Shown: one piece after another, positions 35,971 to 44,511 of the stretch | Position numbering within the stretch: the first letter of the stretch is position 1 | Layout of the letters: each line of letters starts with the position of its first letter | From: Alphaproteobacteria bacterium SO-S41 | GTDB lineage: Bacteria > Pseudomonadota > Alphaproteobacteria > Micropepsales > Micropepsaceae | Direction: 5' to 3' | Length of the DNA: 64,000 nt | Assembly: GCA_019670725.1 (NCBI GenBank) | Contig: AP024629.1 | Location: 4,278,001-4,342,000 of the forward strand | Program-made: the position numbers and the translations under genes | Notes under the pieces: model-generated | Told to the model about the DNA's origin: nothing | The model's input: only the letters and a program-made list of their open reading frames with translations | The model's database searches: none

Positions 35971-37581
35971 TTGAGCGCGCGCCGCAACCAGAGCCCTGCC
36001 CCGCCCCCCGCCGCGCATCGCCGGCGACGCGGCCTGACGCGCCTCATCATCGCGCTCAACCTCATCGCCGTGCTGGTGCTGATCGGCGGCTCGTTCTGGC
36101 TGAACCTCCGCCGCGTCGGGATGATCGACGAGCGGATCCTCAGCCTCAAGACGCAGGGCGCGATCATCGCGGCGGCGTTGGCGGAGAGTGCGACGGACGG
36201 GCCGGAGGCGACGGGGATCGACGACCAGCTCGCCGTGCCGCTGCTGCGCCGTCTCGTCGCGCAGACCAATGCGCGAGTCCGGCTGTTCGACCGCAAGGGC
36301 CAGCTCCAGCTCGACAGCCGCGTCATCGTGCCTTCGAACGAGGTGGTGACCAACCGCCTGCCTGCGCCCGATAGCTGGCTGGCGGCGGAATGGGTGACCG
36401 AGGTGTATGAATGGCTCGCGCGCTGGGCGCCGGGTCAGGACTATCCGCCCTATCAGGAATTGCAGGGGCTCGACGGCACGTTCTATGGCGAGGTCGCGGA
36501 AGCCCTGCAGGCGACGCCATCGAGCGCGGTGCGGGTGAATTCGACGGGCGACCTCATCCTCTCCGTCGCCGTGCCGGTGCAGCGCTACCAGCTCGTGCTC
36601 GGCGTGCTGCATCTAACCAATGAAGGCGGCGATATCGGCGCGATCCTGAGGCAGGAGCGGCTGGCGATCCTGCAGCTCTCGCTGATCGCCATCGCCGTGA
36701 TGATCGCGACCTCGGTGCTGATGGCGCGCAATATCGCGCAGCCCATCCGCGCCCTCGCCGACGCCGCCGACGATGCCCGCCAGCGCGTGAAGGGCCGCAC
36801 CGCCATTCCCGATTTCAGCGCGCGGCGCGACGAGATCGGCGATCTCTCCGGCTCGCTGCTGGCGATGACCGATGCGCTCTATGACCGGATCGATGCGATC
36901 GAGCAGTTCGCCGCCGATGTCGCGCACGAGATCAAGAACCCGCTGACCTCGCTCAAAAGCGCGGTCGAGACCATGCGGCGCGCGACGCCCGAGCAACGCG
37001 AGCGGCTGATGGCGGTGATCCAGGACGACGTAAACCGGGTTAACCGCCTCGTCACCGACATTTCCGACGCCTCGCGCCTCGATGCCGAGCTGGCGCGGGA
37101 GAATGCCGGGGCGGTCGATCTCCTCAGGCTCGCCAACGATGTCGCGGCGCTCTGCCAGAAGGAGACGGGGCCGCGCGTCACCGTCAGCGCCGATCTCGGC
37201 GTGCAGCGCGCCGGCCTCACCGTCACCGGGCTCGACGGGCCGCTGGGACAGGTGCTGCGCAATCTCATCGACAACGCACTCTCCTTCTCGCCGCCGGAGG
37301 GCACGGTGCGGGTCGGCCTCGCGCGCGAGCACCGCTTCGCCCTCATGACCGTCGCCGATGACGGACCGGGCATTCCGCCGGAGCACCTCACCGACGTCTT
37401 CAAGCGCTTCTACACCTCGCGTCCCGATGAGCATTTCGGACAGAATTCGGGTCTGGGGCTTTCGATCTCCAAGCAGATCGTCGATGTTCACGGCGGTACG
37501 ATCGAAGCCGCCAACCAGCCGGGCGATGGACCCGACGGCCATGGCGGCGCGATCTTCACCATCCGACTGCCGCTGCCGTGA
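35971..37581 (+). CDS. chvG: ChvG-type sensor histidine kinase
   Basis: 536 aa. Transmembrane helix 1 at about 22-43, a periplasmic sensor loop of about 190 residues, helix 2 at about 232-250, HAMP, then HisKA with phospho-acceptor His319 (ADVAHEIKNPLTSL). The ATPase boxes are NLIDNALSFSPPEG, DDGPGIP and SGLGLSIS. The start is TTG 35971; no ATG is near, and stops or the cdd promoter lie just upstream. It senses envelope conditions and phosphorylates ChvI. The stop is immediately followed by hprK. Confidence 0.9.
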   Translation: MSARRNQSPAPPPAAHRRRRGLTRLIIALNLIAVLVLIGGSFWLNLRRVGMIDERILSLKTQGAIIAAALAESATDGPEATGIDDQLAVPLLRRLVAQTNARVRLFDRKGQLQLDSRVIVPSNEVVTNRLPAPDSWLAAEWVTEVYEWLARWAPGQDYPPYQELQGLDGTFYGEVAEALQATPSSAVRVNSTGDLILSVAVPVQRYQLVLGVLHLTNEGGDIGAILRQERLAILQLSLIAIAVMIATSVLMARNIAQPIRALADAADDARQRVKGRTAIPDFSARRDEIGDLSGSLLAMTDALYDRIDAIEQFAADVAHEIKNPLTSLKSAVETMRRATPEQRERLMAVIQDDVNRVNRLVTDISDASRLDAELARENAGAVDLLRLANDVAALCQKETGPRVTVSADLGVQRAGLTVTGLDGPLGQVLRNLIDNALSFSPPEGTVRVGLAREHRFALMTVADDGPGIPPEHLTDVFKRFYTSRPDEHFGQNSGLGLSISKQIVDVHGGTIEAANQPGDGPDGHGGAIFTIRLPLP

Positions 37582-37592
37582 TAGAAAGACCT

Positions 37593-38069
37593 ATGACCGC
37601 ACCCGACGCCCAGGCCCGCATCCACGCCTCGCTCGTCGCGCTCGAACGCGAGGATGGCGGGCGCGGCGGCGTGCTGCTTTTCGGTGCGCCGGGCGCCGGC
37701 AAGTCGGACGTGGCCATCCGGCTCATCGACAATGGCGGCGTGCTGGTCGCGGACGACCAGGTCGATCTCGTCTTCGGCGAGGGCGGCCTCTGGGGTTCGG
37801 CCCCCGCCACGATCGCGGGGCTGATCGAGGCGCGCGGCATCGGCCTCATCCGCCTGCCCTTCGAGCCGCGCGTACGGGTCGCGCTGGCGGTGACGCTGAA
37901 AGCCGGCGGCGCGACCGAGCGCATGCCCAAGCGCGAATGGTACCAGCCGCCCGACGCCTTCCGCGCCCGGGGCGGCGCGCTGCGCATTCCCCATGTCGTG
38001 CTGGATGCCCGCGAGGCCTCGACGCCCGCGAAGATCGCGCTTGCGGTCTACGGCAAGATCGAAGGCTGA
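37593..38069 (+). CDS. hprK: HPr kinase/phosphorylase, short alphaproteobacterial form
   Basis: 158 aa. Walker A GAPGAGKSD (31-39), then VLVADDQVDLVF and the C-terminal helix region. It lacks the N-terminal domain of Firmicutes HprK, as is normal in alphaproteobacteria. It phosphorylates and dephosphorylates a serine of HPr (Ser48 in this window). ATG 37593 is preferred over GTG 37578, which overlaps the chvG stop. It belongs to the chvG-hprK-EIIA-HPr regulatory cluster linking the phosphotransfer state to ChvGI. Confidence 0.9.
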   Translation: MTAPDAQARIHASLVALEREDGGRGGVLLFGAPGAGKSDVAIRLIDNGGVLVADDQVDLVFGEGGLWGSAPATIAGLIEARGIGLIRLPFEPRVRVALAVTLKAGGATERMPKREWYQPPDAFRARGGALRIPHVVLDAREASTPAKIALAVYGKIEG

Positions 38070-38149
38070 GACTGCATCCCATGCCCTTGAGGCGAGGCCT
38101 GCGCCGTGATGTGGTGCGCCACCGAAACCAACACTCCAGGGAAACGTCC

Positions 38150-38431
38150 ATGGCTGCCTATGCTCTCTTCATCCGTAACTCCACCTCGGACGCCGAGGGG
38201 ATGAAAACCTACGGCGCGCTCGCCGCCAAGGCGCGCGGAACGTTCAAGCCGCTCGCCGTCTATGGCCCCATCGAGACGCTGGAAGGCGAGACATCGGAAG
38301 GCGTCGTGCTGTTGGAGTTCCCTGACATGGACGCGGCGAAGGCCTGGTACAACAGCCCCGCCTATCAGGAGGCGCTGCCGCACCGGAAGCGCAGCGCAGA
38401 CTACCGCGTCCTGTTCTTCCAGGGCCTCTGA
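38150..38431 (+). CDS. DUF1330-like small protein
   Basis: 93 aa, ferredoxin-like alpha/beta fold. AYALFIRNSTSDAEGMKTYGALAA and EFPDMDAAKAWYNSPAYQEALPHRKR match the DUF1330 family. No catalytic residue is known. A GGGAAA ribosome site precedes the ATG. It sits between hprK and the EIIA gene and is likely an accessory insertion, since this family is not part of the PTS. A large hairpin follows. Confidence 0.8.
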   Translation: MAAYALFIRNSTSDAEGMKTYGALAAKARGTFKPLAVYGPIETLEGETSEGVVLLEFPDMDAAKAWYNSPAYQEALPHRKRSADYRVLFFQGL

Positions 38432-38442
38432 CGCATCGGCGC

Positions 38443-38484
38443 GGCAGCCCGAGACCCTTAAAATGCGAAGGGACTTGGGCTGCC
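38443..38484. terminator. Large hairpin between the DUF1330 gene and the EIIA gene
   Basis: Arms GGCAGCCC (38443-38450) and GGGCTGCC (38477-38484) continue inward with CCCTT/AAGGG, about 16 pairs in all. A second small hairpin GGGTC-TTT-GACCC with six T follows at 38518-38538, ending 10 bases before the EIIA start. Together they could stop or attenuate transcription into the PTS genes. Confidence 0.55.
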
Positions 38485-38548
38485 TCGCGCTTCCTGCTAG
38501 AACCCCGCGCTCCGGCAGGGTCTTTGACCCGCTTTTTTGCGTTTAGAG

Positions 38549-38953
38549 ATGATCGGTCTCGTCCTCGTTACTCATGGCGGTCTTGCCGCCGAACTCATTG
38601 CCGCCATGGAACACGTCGTGGGTCCCCAGACCCACGTGAAGGGCATCTGCATCGGCCCCGACGACGACATGGACCGGCGGCGCAAGGAAATCCTGGAGGC
38701 CGCCAAGGCGGTCAATCTGGGCGACGGCGTCATCATCCTGACCGACATGTTCGGGGGCACGCCCTCGAATCTCGCGATCTCCGTGATGGACAAGGCCAAG
38801 GGCGAAGTCATCGCCGGGGTCAACCTGCCGATGCTGATCAAGCTGGCGGGCTGCCGCATCACCGGCAAGCTGAACGAGGTGGCGCTGAAGGCCCAGGAAG
38901 CCGGACGCAAATACATCATCGTGGCGAGCCAAGAACTCGCGGGCAGCGTCTAG
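38549..38953 (+). CDS. PTS EIIA component, mannose family
   Basis: 134 aa. The active-site His9 is in MIGLVLVTHGGLA, and TDMFGGTPSNLAISVMDK and VNLPMLIKLA are typical of ManX-type EIIA. No membrane EIIC or EIID is present, so it is a regulatory rather than transport PTS protein. The ATG at 38549 is chosen because it starts the conserved GLVLVTHG. Followed after 3 bases by HPr. Confidence 0.92.
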   Translation: MIGLVLVTHGGLAAELIAAMEHVVGPQTHVKGICIGPDDDMDRRRKEILEAAKAVNLGDGVIILTDMFGGTPSNLAISVMDKAKGEVIAGVNLPMLIKLAGCRITGKLNEVALKAQEAGRKYIIVASQELAGSV

Positions 38954-38956
38954 CCG

Positions 38957-39229
38957 ATGACGAAGCTGGCGCAGGAGATGCTGATCGTCAATCAGCGCGG
39001 ACTGCACGCCAGGGCATCGGCCAAGTTCGTCAAGCTCGCCTCGACCTTCGAGAGCGCCATCAAGGTGACGCGCGGCGACGACACCGTGAACGGCACCTCG
39101 ATCATGAGCCTCCTCACCCTCGGCGCCGCGCCCGGCTCGACCATTCTGGTGGAAGCCGACGGCCCCGACGCGCGCGAGGCGCTGGAGGCCATCAACAAGA
39201 TGATCTGCGCCAAGTTTGACGAGGAATAG
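38957..39229 (+). CDS. ptsH: Phosphocarrier protein HPr
   Basis: 90 aa. The EI-phosphorylated His17 (QRGLHARAS) and the HPr-kinase serine Ser48 (NGTSIMSLLTLG) are both intact. Coupled to the EIIA gene. With HprK in the same cluster it forms the regulatory PTS; EI (ptsP) is not in this window. Confidence 0.95.
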   Translation: MTKLAQEMLIVNQRGLHARASAKFVKLASTFESAIKVTRGDDTVNGTSIMSLLTLGAAPGSTILVEADGPDAREALEAINKMICAKFDEE

Positions 39230-39230
39230 G

Positions 39231-39551
39231 CTAGCGGATTTCGATGATCCGTACGCCGCTGGCCAACTGCGCACAGATCTCGTCCCAGAGCGGCTCGATG
39301 ACCGCGATCAGCGCCGTGTTCGAAGCATTTCCGATGCGAACCCAGACAATCTGAAGCTGCTCGTATCCAAGCCGCCCGAAATCGTCGTCCTTGGTAATCA
39401 CCGCCGCGTTCGCGTTGATCGCCCATCGCGCGATGGCAGCATCGTCCGCATCTTCCAGATTGAGATCGAAGACGTGGTTCGCATCAGAGCCGCGCCGGCG
39501 TATCCAGGCCGCCAGAGCTGGCGGCAACTGGGCGTCGACGACAAACCTCAC
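39231..39551 (-). CDS. DUF5615 PIN-like toxin candidate
   Basis: 106 aa. Early acidic residue in VVDAQLPPAL, EDADDAAIARWA in the middle and TKDDDFGRL carry the PIN-like acidic cluster of the DUF5615 (VapC-related) group. This would be an RNase-type toxin. It starts GTG within the last bases of the partner antitoxin gene (GTGA overlap). Low-GC character relative to neighbours hints at acquisition. Confidence 0.8.
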   Translation of the reverse strand: MRFVVDAQLPPALAAWIRRRGSDANHVFDLNLEDADDAAIARWAINANAAVITKDDDFGRLGYEQLQIVWVRIGNASNTALIAVIEPLWDEICAQLASGVRIIEIR

Positions 39552-39784
39552 TCAGCCGCCCGGACAGACAGAACCGGATGATCGGACGCCTGCGAAGCAT
39601 AGGCCAGCGACGCGCGGATATCTGCCAGTTCCAGATAAGGGAAATCCGCCAAAATCTGCTGCTCCGTCACGCCCTCGGCAAGCATCCCCAGCACGTCGCT
39701 GACGCGGATGCGCATACCGCGAATACAGGGCTTGCCGCCGCACTGGGCGGGATTGAAGGTGATGCGGTCGAGCAAGGCTGTCAT
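39548..39784 (-). CDS. DUF433 antitoxin candidate
   Basis: 78 aa. DUF433 signature: RITFNPAQCGGKPCIRGMRIRVSDVLGMLAEG, then an LxxxFPYLxxxDIRASLAYA helix-turn-helix. DUF433 proteins pair with DUF5615 toxins in bacterial type II-like modules. It is first in the operon and the toxin follows with a 4-base overlap. It probably autoregulates the pair, but no operator is evident. Confidence 0.85.
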   Translation of the reverse strand: MTALLDRITFNPAQCGGKPCIRGMRIRVSDVLGMLAEGVTEQQILADFPYLELADIRASLAYASQASDHPVLSVRAAE

Positions 39785-39815
39785 TTGGTCAGCCTAGCAC
39801 GAAACCGGGCAGAGG

Positions 39816-40991
39816 TCAGCCGCGCGGCATGCGCAGGGTGAAGCGGGTTTCTTCAGGGCTTGAGGCGACGCTAAGCGCGCCGTTATGGGCGCGGGCGATT
39901 TCCGACGCGATGTAGAGGCCGAGCCCGAGGCCTTCCTTGTGCTGCTGGATCTCGCCGCGCGTGAAGGGCTGAAAGAGCTTCGCCTGTGTCGCCTCGGGGA
40001 TCGGCGTCCCGCCATTGGCGACGGAGAGTTCGAAGACCTCGCCCTCCGTCGCGGCGCGCACGCGGATCGGCCCGTCCACGGCGCCGTGGGTCAGCGCATT
40101 GCCGATGAGGTTGGAGAGCAACTGGGCGATGCGGCCCTCGTCGCAGCGGACCGGCAGGTCGATGGCGATCTCCGCATCGATCGTACGATCCGGCGTGCCG
40201 GAGCGGAATTCGGCGATGACCTGCTCCAGCAGCGGCGCCAGCGGCGCGGCCGCGTGGCGCTCGACGGCGAGGCCGCCGCCCAGCCGGCCGCGCGCGAAAT
40301 CGAGCACATTGTTGATCAGCGCCGACATGCGCGACACGCTGGTCTGCATGAGCTTCAGGATGCCCGCCGTCTTGGGATCGAGCTTTTCGCGCTCTAGCAG
40401 GCGCGCGCCCGCATCGATCGCCGCGAGGGGATTGCGGAGGTCGTGGCCGAGCACGGCGATGAATTCGTCGCGGAGTTGCGACTGCGTGCGCTCACCGGCG
40501 AGGCTCGCCTCGCTGGCCGCCAGGCTGTCATGCGCGTCGAGGTGGAAGGCGATCAGTTCGGCGAACAGCTTGAACATGCCGACGATCTCAGGCGTTTCCA
40601 GCCGCGCGGGATTCGGATCGATCGCGCAGAGCGTGCCGAAGAAGCTGCCGTCGGCGCGCACGATCGGCATCGAGATATAGCTTTGGAAACCGTATTGCAG
40701 CGGCGTGTGATGGGTGCGCCAGGCCGCGTTTTCGGCGACATGATCGATGACGACCGCATCGCCCGAGGCGCGGATTTCGTGGCAGATCGTGGTTTCGACC
40801 TTGAGTTCACCGCCGGGCACCAGGCCGAAGGCGATATCGTCCTTGACGCTGCAGGCGATCCAGCGGTCTTCCGTCACCCGGGCGACGGCGGCGAAGCCCA
40901 TGCCGGTGGTGCGGCAGACGACGTCGAGAATGGTCGGCACCGCGGAGATCCGCCCGACGGCCTCGATATCCGCCTGAAAATGCTGCTCCAC
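39816..40991 (-). CDS. Soluble GAF-domain sensor histidine kinase
   Basis: 391 aa without membrane segments. A GAF domain (about 15-150) with ISMPIVRADGSFFGTLCAIDP is followed by HisKA with His183 (AVLGHDLRNPLAAID). The ATPase has NLIGNALTHG and GLGLGLYIASEI. GTG start (40989-40991). A cytoplasmic sensor with unknown ligand (GAF may bind a nucleotide, tetrapyrrole or redox cofactor). No cognate regulator adjoins, so an orphan. Confidence 0.88.
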   Translation of the reverse strand: MEQHFQADIEAVGRISAVPTILDVVCRTTGMGFAAVARVTEDRWIACSVKDDIAFGLVPGGELKVETTICHEIRASGDAVVIDHVAENAAWRTHHTPLQYGFQSYISMPIVRADGSFFGTLCAIDPNPARLETPEIVGMFKLFAELIAFHLDAHDSLAASEASLAGERTQSQLRDEFIAVLGHDLRNPLAAIDAGARLLEREKLDPKTAGILKLMQTSVSRMSALINNVLDFARGRLGGGLAVERHAAAPLAPLLEQVIAEFRSGTPDRTIDAEIAIDLPVRCDEGRIAQLLSNLIGNALTHGAVDGPIRVRAATEGEVFELSVANGGTPIPEATQAKLFQPFTRGEIQQHKEGLGLGLYIASEIARAHNGALSVASSPEETRFTLRMPRG

Positions 40992-41121
40992 GTCGCGCCG
41001 CTACTCGTCTGGAAATCGCCCTGCCGCTGCACATGGACCGCCGCGTTCCCGTTTGCAACTGGAGCAAGCGTGAACGCGGCGGGGCTGACTTTGCGGCCCG
41101 GGCCCTCTAATCTCGCAGCGC

Positions 41122-41895
41122 ATGGAGAACAAAGACGACATCGTCCGCAACTGGCTGCCGCGCTATACGGGGCTGGAGCTTGAGGAATTCGGCCAGTACA
41201 TCCTGCTGACCAATTTCGACAATTACGTCCACAAATTCGCCGAATGGCACAAGGTCGAGGTCAAGGGCCTCGACCGCGCGATGCATTCGGCGACCGCCGA
41301 CGGCATCACCATCGTGAACTTCTCGATGGGCAGTCCGATGGCCGCGACCATGATGGACCTCTTGACCGCCATCATGCCCAAGGCCGTGCTGTTCCTGGGC
41401 AAATGCGGGGGCCTGAAGAAGAAGAACCAGATCGGCGATTTCGTGCTGCCGATCGCGGCGATCCGCGGCGAGGGCACCTCGAACGACTATTTCCCGCCGG
41501 AAGTGCCGGCCTTGCCCGCCTTCACGCTGCAGCGCGCGATCTCATCGACCATCCGCGACCACGGCTTCGATTATTGGACCGGCACGGTCTACACGACCAA
41601 TCGCCGGGTCTGGGAGCACGACACGGCGTTCAAGGAATACCTTCGCAAGGTGCGCGTGATGGCGATCGACATGGAGACGGCGACGCTGTTCTCGGTCGGC
41701 TTCGCCAACCGCATCCCGACCGGCGCGCTGCTGCTGGTCAGCGACCAGCCGATGATCCCGGCCGGCGTCAAGACGACGGAAAGCGACCGCAAGGTTTCCA
41801 GCCAGTTCCTGGAGCCGCATATCCGCATCGGTATCGATGCGTTGAAGGAAATCCAGAATGACGGCCGTTCGGTCCGTCACCTCAAATGGGATTAA
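41122..41895 (+). CDS. amn: AMP nucleosidase (short form)
   Basis: 257 aa. Nucleoside phosphorylase-like fold: SMGSPMAATMMDLLTAIMPK, GKCGGLKKKNQIGDFVLPIAA and DMETATLFSVGFAN match the short AMP nucleosidase family that hydrolyses AMP to adenine and ribose-5-phosphate. First gene of a likely three-gene operon (10-base gaps to the TraB-like and amidoligase genes). Confidence 0.9.
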   Translation: MENKDDIVRNWLPRYTGLELEEFGQYILLTNFDNYVHKFAEWHKVEVKGLDRAMHSATADGITIVNFSMGSPMAATMMDLLTAIMPKAVLFLGKCGGLKKKNQIGDFVLPIAAIRGEGTSNDYFPPEVPALPAFTLQRAISSTIRDHGFDYWTGTVYTTNRRVWEHDTAFKEYLRKVRVMAIDMETATLFSVGFANRIPTGALLLVSDQPMIPAGVKTTESDRKVSSQFLEPHIRIGIDALKEIQNDGRSVRHLKWD

Positions 41896-41905
41896 GGACA
41901 CGCGC

Positions 41906-42826
41906 ATGAGCATGGGATTTTGGCGCCGGGCGGCGGGCTGGATCGCCGCGGCGGCGCTGCTGACGGGCGCCTCGGTCGCGCAGACCGAAGCGGCGGCGAG
42001 CGCCACGGCGGCCAAGGCCGAGCCCGCGATCTGGTCGATCGAGAAGCCGAATGGCGGAACGATCACGCTGTTCGGCTCCGTCCACCTGCTGCCCGACGGG
42101 GATAGCTGGCGCACCGCCGCGCTGACCGCCGCCTACAAGGCGTCCGACGTCATCGTGCTGGAGACCGATCTCGATGCGATGCAGGATTCGGGGCTCCAGG
42201 CCTATCTCGCCAAGAACGCGCTGAACCCGCCGGGCGTCACGCTGACGACGCTGCTGACGCCTGAGCAGAAGGAAGCCGTGACCAAGGGCGCCGCGGTTGC
42301 GGGCGTCAGCTTCAGTTCGATGGACGGCTTCAAGCCATGGTTCGCGGCGCTGCAGATTTCGGTCGCCTATGCGGTCAGCCAGGGCTTCTCGCCCGACCAG
42401 GGCGTCGACAAGACGATCGAGGCCGAAGGCAAGGCCGACGGCAAGGCGTTCGACTATTTCGAGAAGGCGCGCGAGCAGCTCGACCTCTTCATCGAGCTGG
42501 AGGAGAAGCAGCAGATCGACTTCCTGGTGCTGGGTGCGCAGGAAATCCTTGAAAAGCCGGATGCGCTGAAGAAGCTGGTCGACGCCTGGGCGCGCGGTGA
42601 CGTCACCGCGATCGACGATCTGATGAACGAGGGCATGGAGGATTCGCCCGAAGTCGCCAAGGCGCTGCTGGAAGACCGCAATGCGCGCTGGGTGAAGAAG
42701 ATCCAGGACTTCTACATGAAGGACAAGAACTCCTACCTCATCATTGTCGGCGCCGGGCATCTGGCGGGCGACAAGGGCGTGCCCACCATGCTGCGCGGTG
42801 CGGGCATCGAGGTCGCCGGACCCTAA
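41906..42826 (+). CDS. TraB/GumN-family protein
   Basis: 306 aa with a signal peptide (MSMGFWRRAAGWIAAAALLTGASVA). The family hallmark GSVHLLPDG is near residue 56, VIVLETDLDAM follows, and the C-terminal IVGAGHLAGDKGVPTMLRGAG retains the second conserved GxxH. The ATG at 41906 is preceded by AGGA. Families of this fold are putative metal-dependent proteases. Function unproven. Likely co-transcribed with amn and the amidoligase gene. Confidence 0.82.
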   Translation: MSMGFWRRAAGWIAAAALLTGASVAQTEAAASATAAKAEPAIWSIEKPNGGTITLFGSVHLLPDGDSWRTAALTAAYKASDVIVLETDLDAMQDSGLQAYLAKNALNPPGVTLTTLLTPEQKEAVTKGAAVAGVSFSSMDGFKPWFAALQISVAYAVSQGFSPDQGVDKTIEAEGKADGKAFDYFEKAREQLDLFIELEEKQQIDFLVLGAQEILEKPDALKKLVDAWARGDVTAIDDLMNEGMEDSPEVAKALLEDRNARWVKKIQDFYMKDKNSYLIIVGAGHLAGDKGVPTMLRGAGIEVAGP

Positions 42827-42836
42827 GGCCGCGCCG

Positions 42837-43916
42837 ATGCCCCTCGACTGGAAGATGGGGTTCGAGATCGAGCTGATGGCGCCGCCGGGGCGCTCGCGGC
42901 GCGATCTCGCCGACCGCGTGGCGAAGCGGCATGGCGGGCGGGTCAGGCGCTTCTTTCATCCCCAGTCCGAGCCGAGCGCCGTCCAGGGGCTGCCGACCTT
43001 CGAGAACCTGACGCTGGGCTTCGAGGCGCTGGATGCCGAAGGCCGCCCGCTCGGCCGCTTCGTCGACGACCTCACCCTGCAGGACGGGCTCGACAAGGCG
43101 AAGCCGCCGCAACCCGGCTGGTACCGCATCGTCGCCGACGACGCGCGGCTGCTGCGCCTCGTCATGCACAATTGCGACGCGGAGGCGCAGCTCGCCCATA
43201 CGCTGGTGCCGCTCGCCCGCCTCTTCGGCACGGAGGCCGCGCCGCATGTCTCGGGCATGGTCCGCATCAGCGACGATCGCGGTGTCTCGGTCGCGATCGG
43301 CGCGCCGCTGCCGGGCGAACGCGAGCGGCCCTGCGAGGTCGTGACGCCGCCGCTGCCCGACCATCAAGCGACAGCGCTGGAGATGCTGCTGAGCGAAGCG
43401 CGGACCATGGGCTGCAGCGTGCCGGCGGAGGCCGCGACGCATATCCATTTCGACGGCGAACGCCTTTGTTCGGCACCCGCCATCGCCAATCTGGTGAACG
43501 CGCTGCAGCGCCACGGGCCGGCGCTGAAGGCGCTGGTGAAGACCAATCCGCGCTGTGTCAGGCTCGGCGCCTGGCCGGAGGCGCTGATCGCGCTCGTCAA
43601 CGGCGCGCATTTCGCCGAGCTCGCCTGGCCGCAGGCGCGCGAGGCGCTGACCAAGGTGGGGCTGACGAAGTTCTGCGACTTCAACCTGTTGAACATCGCG
43701 TCCGGCAATCCCGCCAAGCACACCTTCGAGGTGCGCATCCTGCCGGTCGCGCTGGAGGTGGCGCCGGCGCTCGAAGCGGCGGCGCTGTTCGAGGCGATCC
43801 TGCAATGGAGCGTCCGGCCGGGCCTGCGCACCGCGCCCGAAACGCTGCCCGCATGGCTCGCCGAACTGCCGCTCGCGCCCGAAGGTGCGATGTGGCGAAA
43901 TCGCGCGGCGGCCTAG
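42837..43916 (+). CDS. Putative amidoligase
   Basis: 359 aa. It begins MGFEIELMAPPG, the Glu-x-Glu metal-binding strand of the amidoligase family (glutamine-synthetase/carboxylate-amine ligase fold). EAATHIHFDG gives the conserved His pair and a late EVRILPVALEV strand completes the fold. Members form an amide bond to a carboxylate, often on peptides or cell-wall fragments. The substrate is unknown. The long open frame from 42744 is shortened to ATG 42837, which starts at the conserved fold. Confidence 0.82.
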   Translation: MPLDWKMGFEIELMAPPGRSRRDLADRVAKRHGGRVRRFFHPQSEPSAVQGLPTFENLTLGFEALDAEGRPLGRFVDDLTLQDGLDKAKPPQPGWYRIVADDARLLRLVMHNCDAEAQLAHTLVPLARLFGTEAAPHVSGMVRISDDRGVSVAIGAPLPGERERPCEVVTPPLPDHQATALEMLLSEARTMGCSVPAEAATHIHFDGERLCSAPAIANLVNALQRHGPALKALVKTNPRCVRLGAWPEALIALVNGAHFAELAWPQAREALTKVGLTKFCDFNLLNIASGNPAKHTFEVRILPVALEVAPALEAAALFEAILQWSVRPGLRTAPETLPAWLAELPLAPEGAMWRNRAAA

Positions 43917-43998
43917 GCATCGTTCCGCCGCAATTGGCCTTTACCGGCTTCGGCCCACGGGCTCATAGTCCCGCGCACTGATCCGAGGGGAACCACCA

Positions 43999-44361
43999 AT
44001 GTCCATCACATCGCGCGGCCTGCTGCCCCGCATCGCGGCCGCCTTCCTGATGACGAGTTCGATGACCGTCGCGGCGGTGTCGCTGACCCAGTCGGCCTAT
44101 GCCTTTACCCAGGCGCAGCAGGAAGCCGCCTTCTGGAAAGCCGGCTACGCCTATTGCGACGCCGAGAAGCTCGGCCAGTACTGGGGGATGGACACGTATT
44201 CGGCGAAGCTGAATGCCGGCAACAAGATCCTGATCGGCGACCAGCGTTATCTCGACGAAGCGATCGCCGTCGCCATCCAGTCCTATACCTGCCCCAACGG
44301 CTTCAACTTCGACGACTCCAAGGATGTCGCGGCGCTGTGGGACAGCCTCGGCCAGAGCTGA
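43999..44361 (+). CDS. Small secreted protein of unknown function
   Basis: 120 aa with a long signal peptide (to about residue 35, ending SAYA). The mature domain of 85 residues has two cysteines (YCDAEK, TCPNGF), consistent with one disulfide, and many aromatics. No family recognised. GGGGAACCACC precedes the ATG. It lies 82 bases after the amidoligase gene and before ahcY. Confidence 0.68.
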   Translation: MSITSRGLLPRIAAAFLMTSSMTVAAVSLTQSAYAFTQAQQEAAFWKAGYAYCDAEKLGQYWGMDTYSAKLNAGNKILIGDQRYLDEAIAVAIQSYTCPNGFNFDDSKDVAALWDSLGQS

Positions 44362-44391
44362 GGCGAGATCATCGCAACACCGCCGATCATT

Positions 44392-44411
44392 ACATAAAGA
44401 AGTCCTTATAT
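44392..44411. promoter_or_regulatory. Imperfect palindrome upstream of ahcY
   Basis: Centred on ATAAAGAAGTCCTTATAT: seven of ten base pairs match. Similar ATAAAG-type dyads occur before methionine and SAH-cycle genes in alphaproteobacteria and are attributed to ArsR-type regulators, but I recall this only in general terms. It lies 100 bases before the ahcY start. Confidence 0.35.
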
Positions 44412-44511
44412 AGAGCTTGCAGGCTGCGGGCGCGGCTGCTAGAGACGCGCCCATTGCGGCGGGGTACCGGTGAGCGGGCCTCTAGCCGTCATTCCATTGC
44501 CCTGAGGCCCT

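Noticed and set aside
44362-44511. SAH or SAM riboswitch before ahcY
   Set aside because: No conserved core of either class could be seen in the leader; a small dyad is a better explanation.
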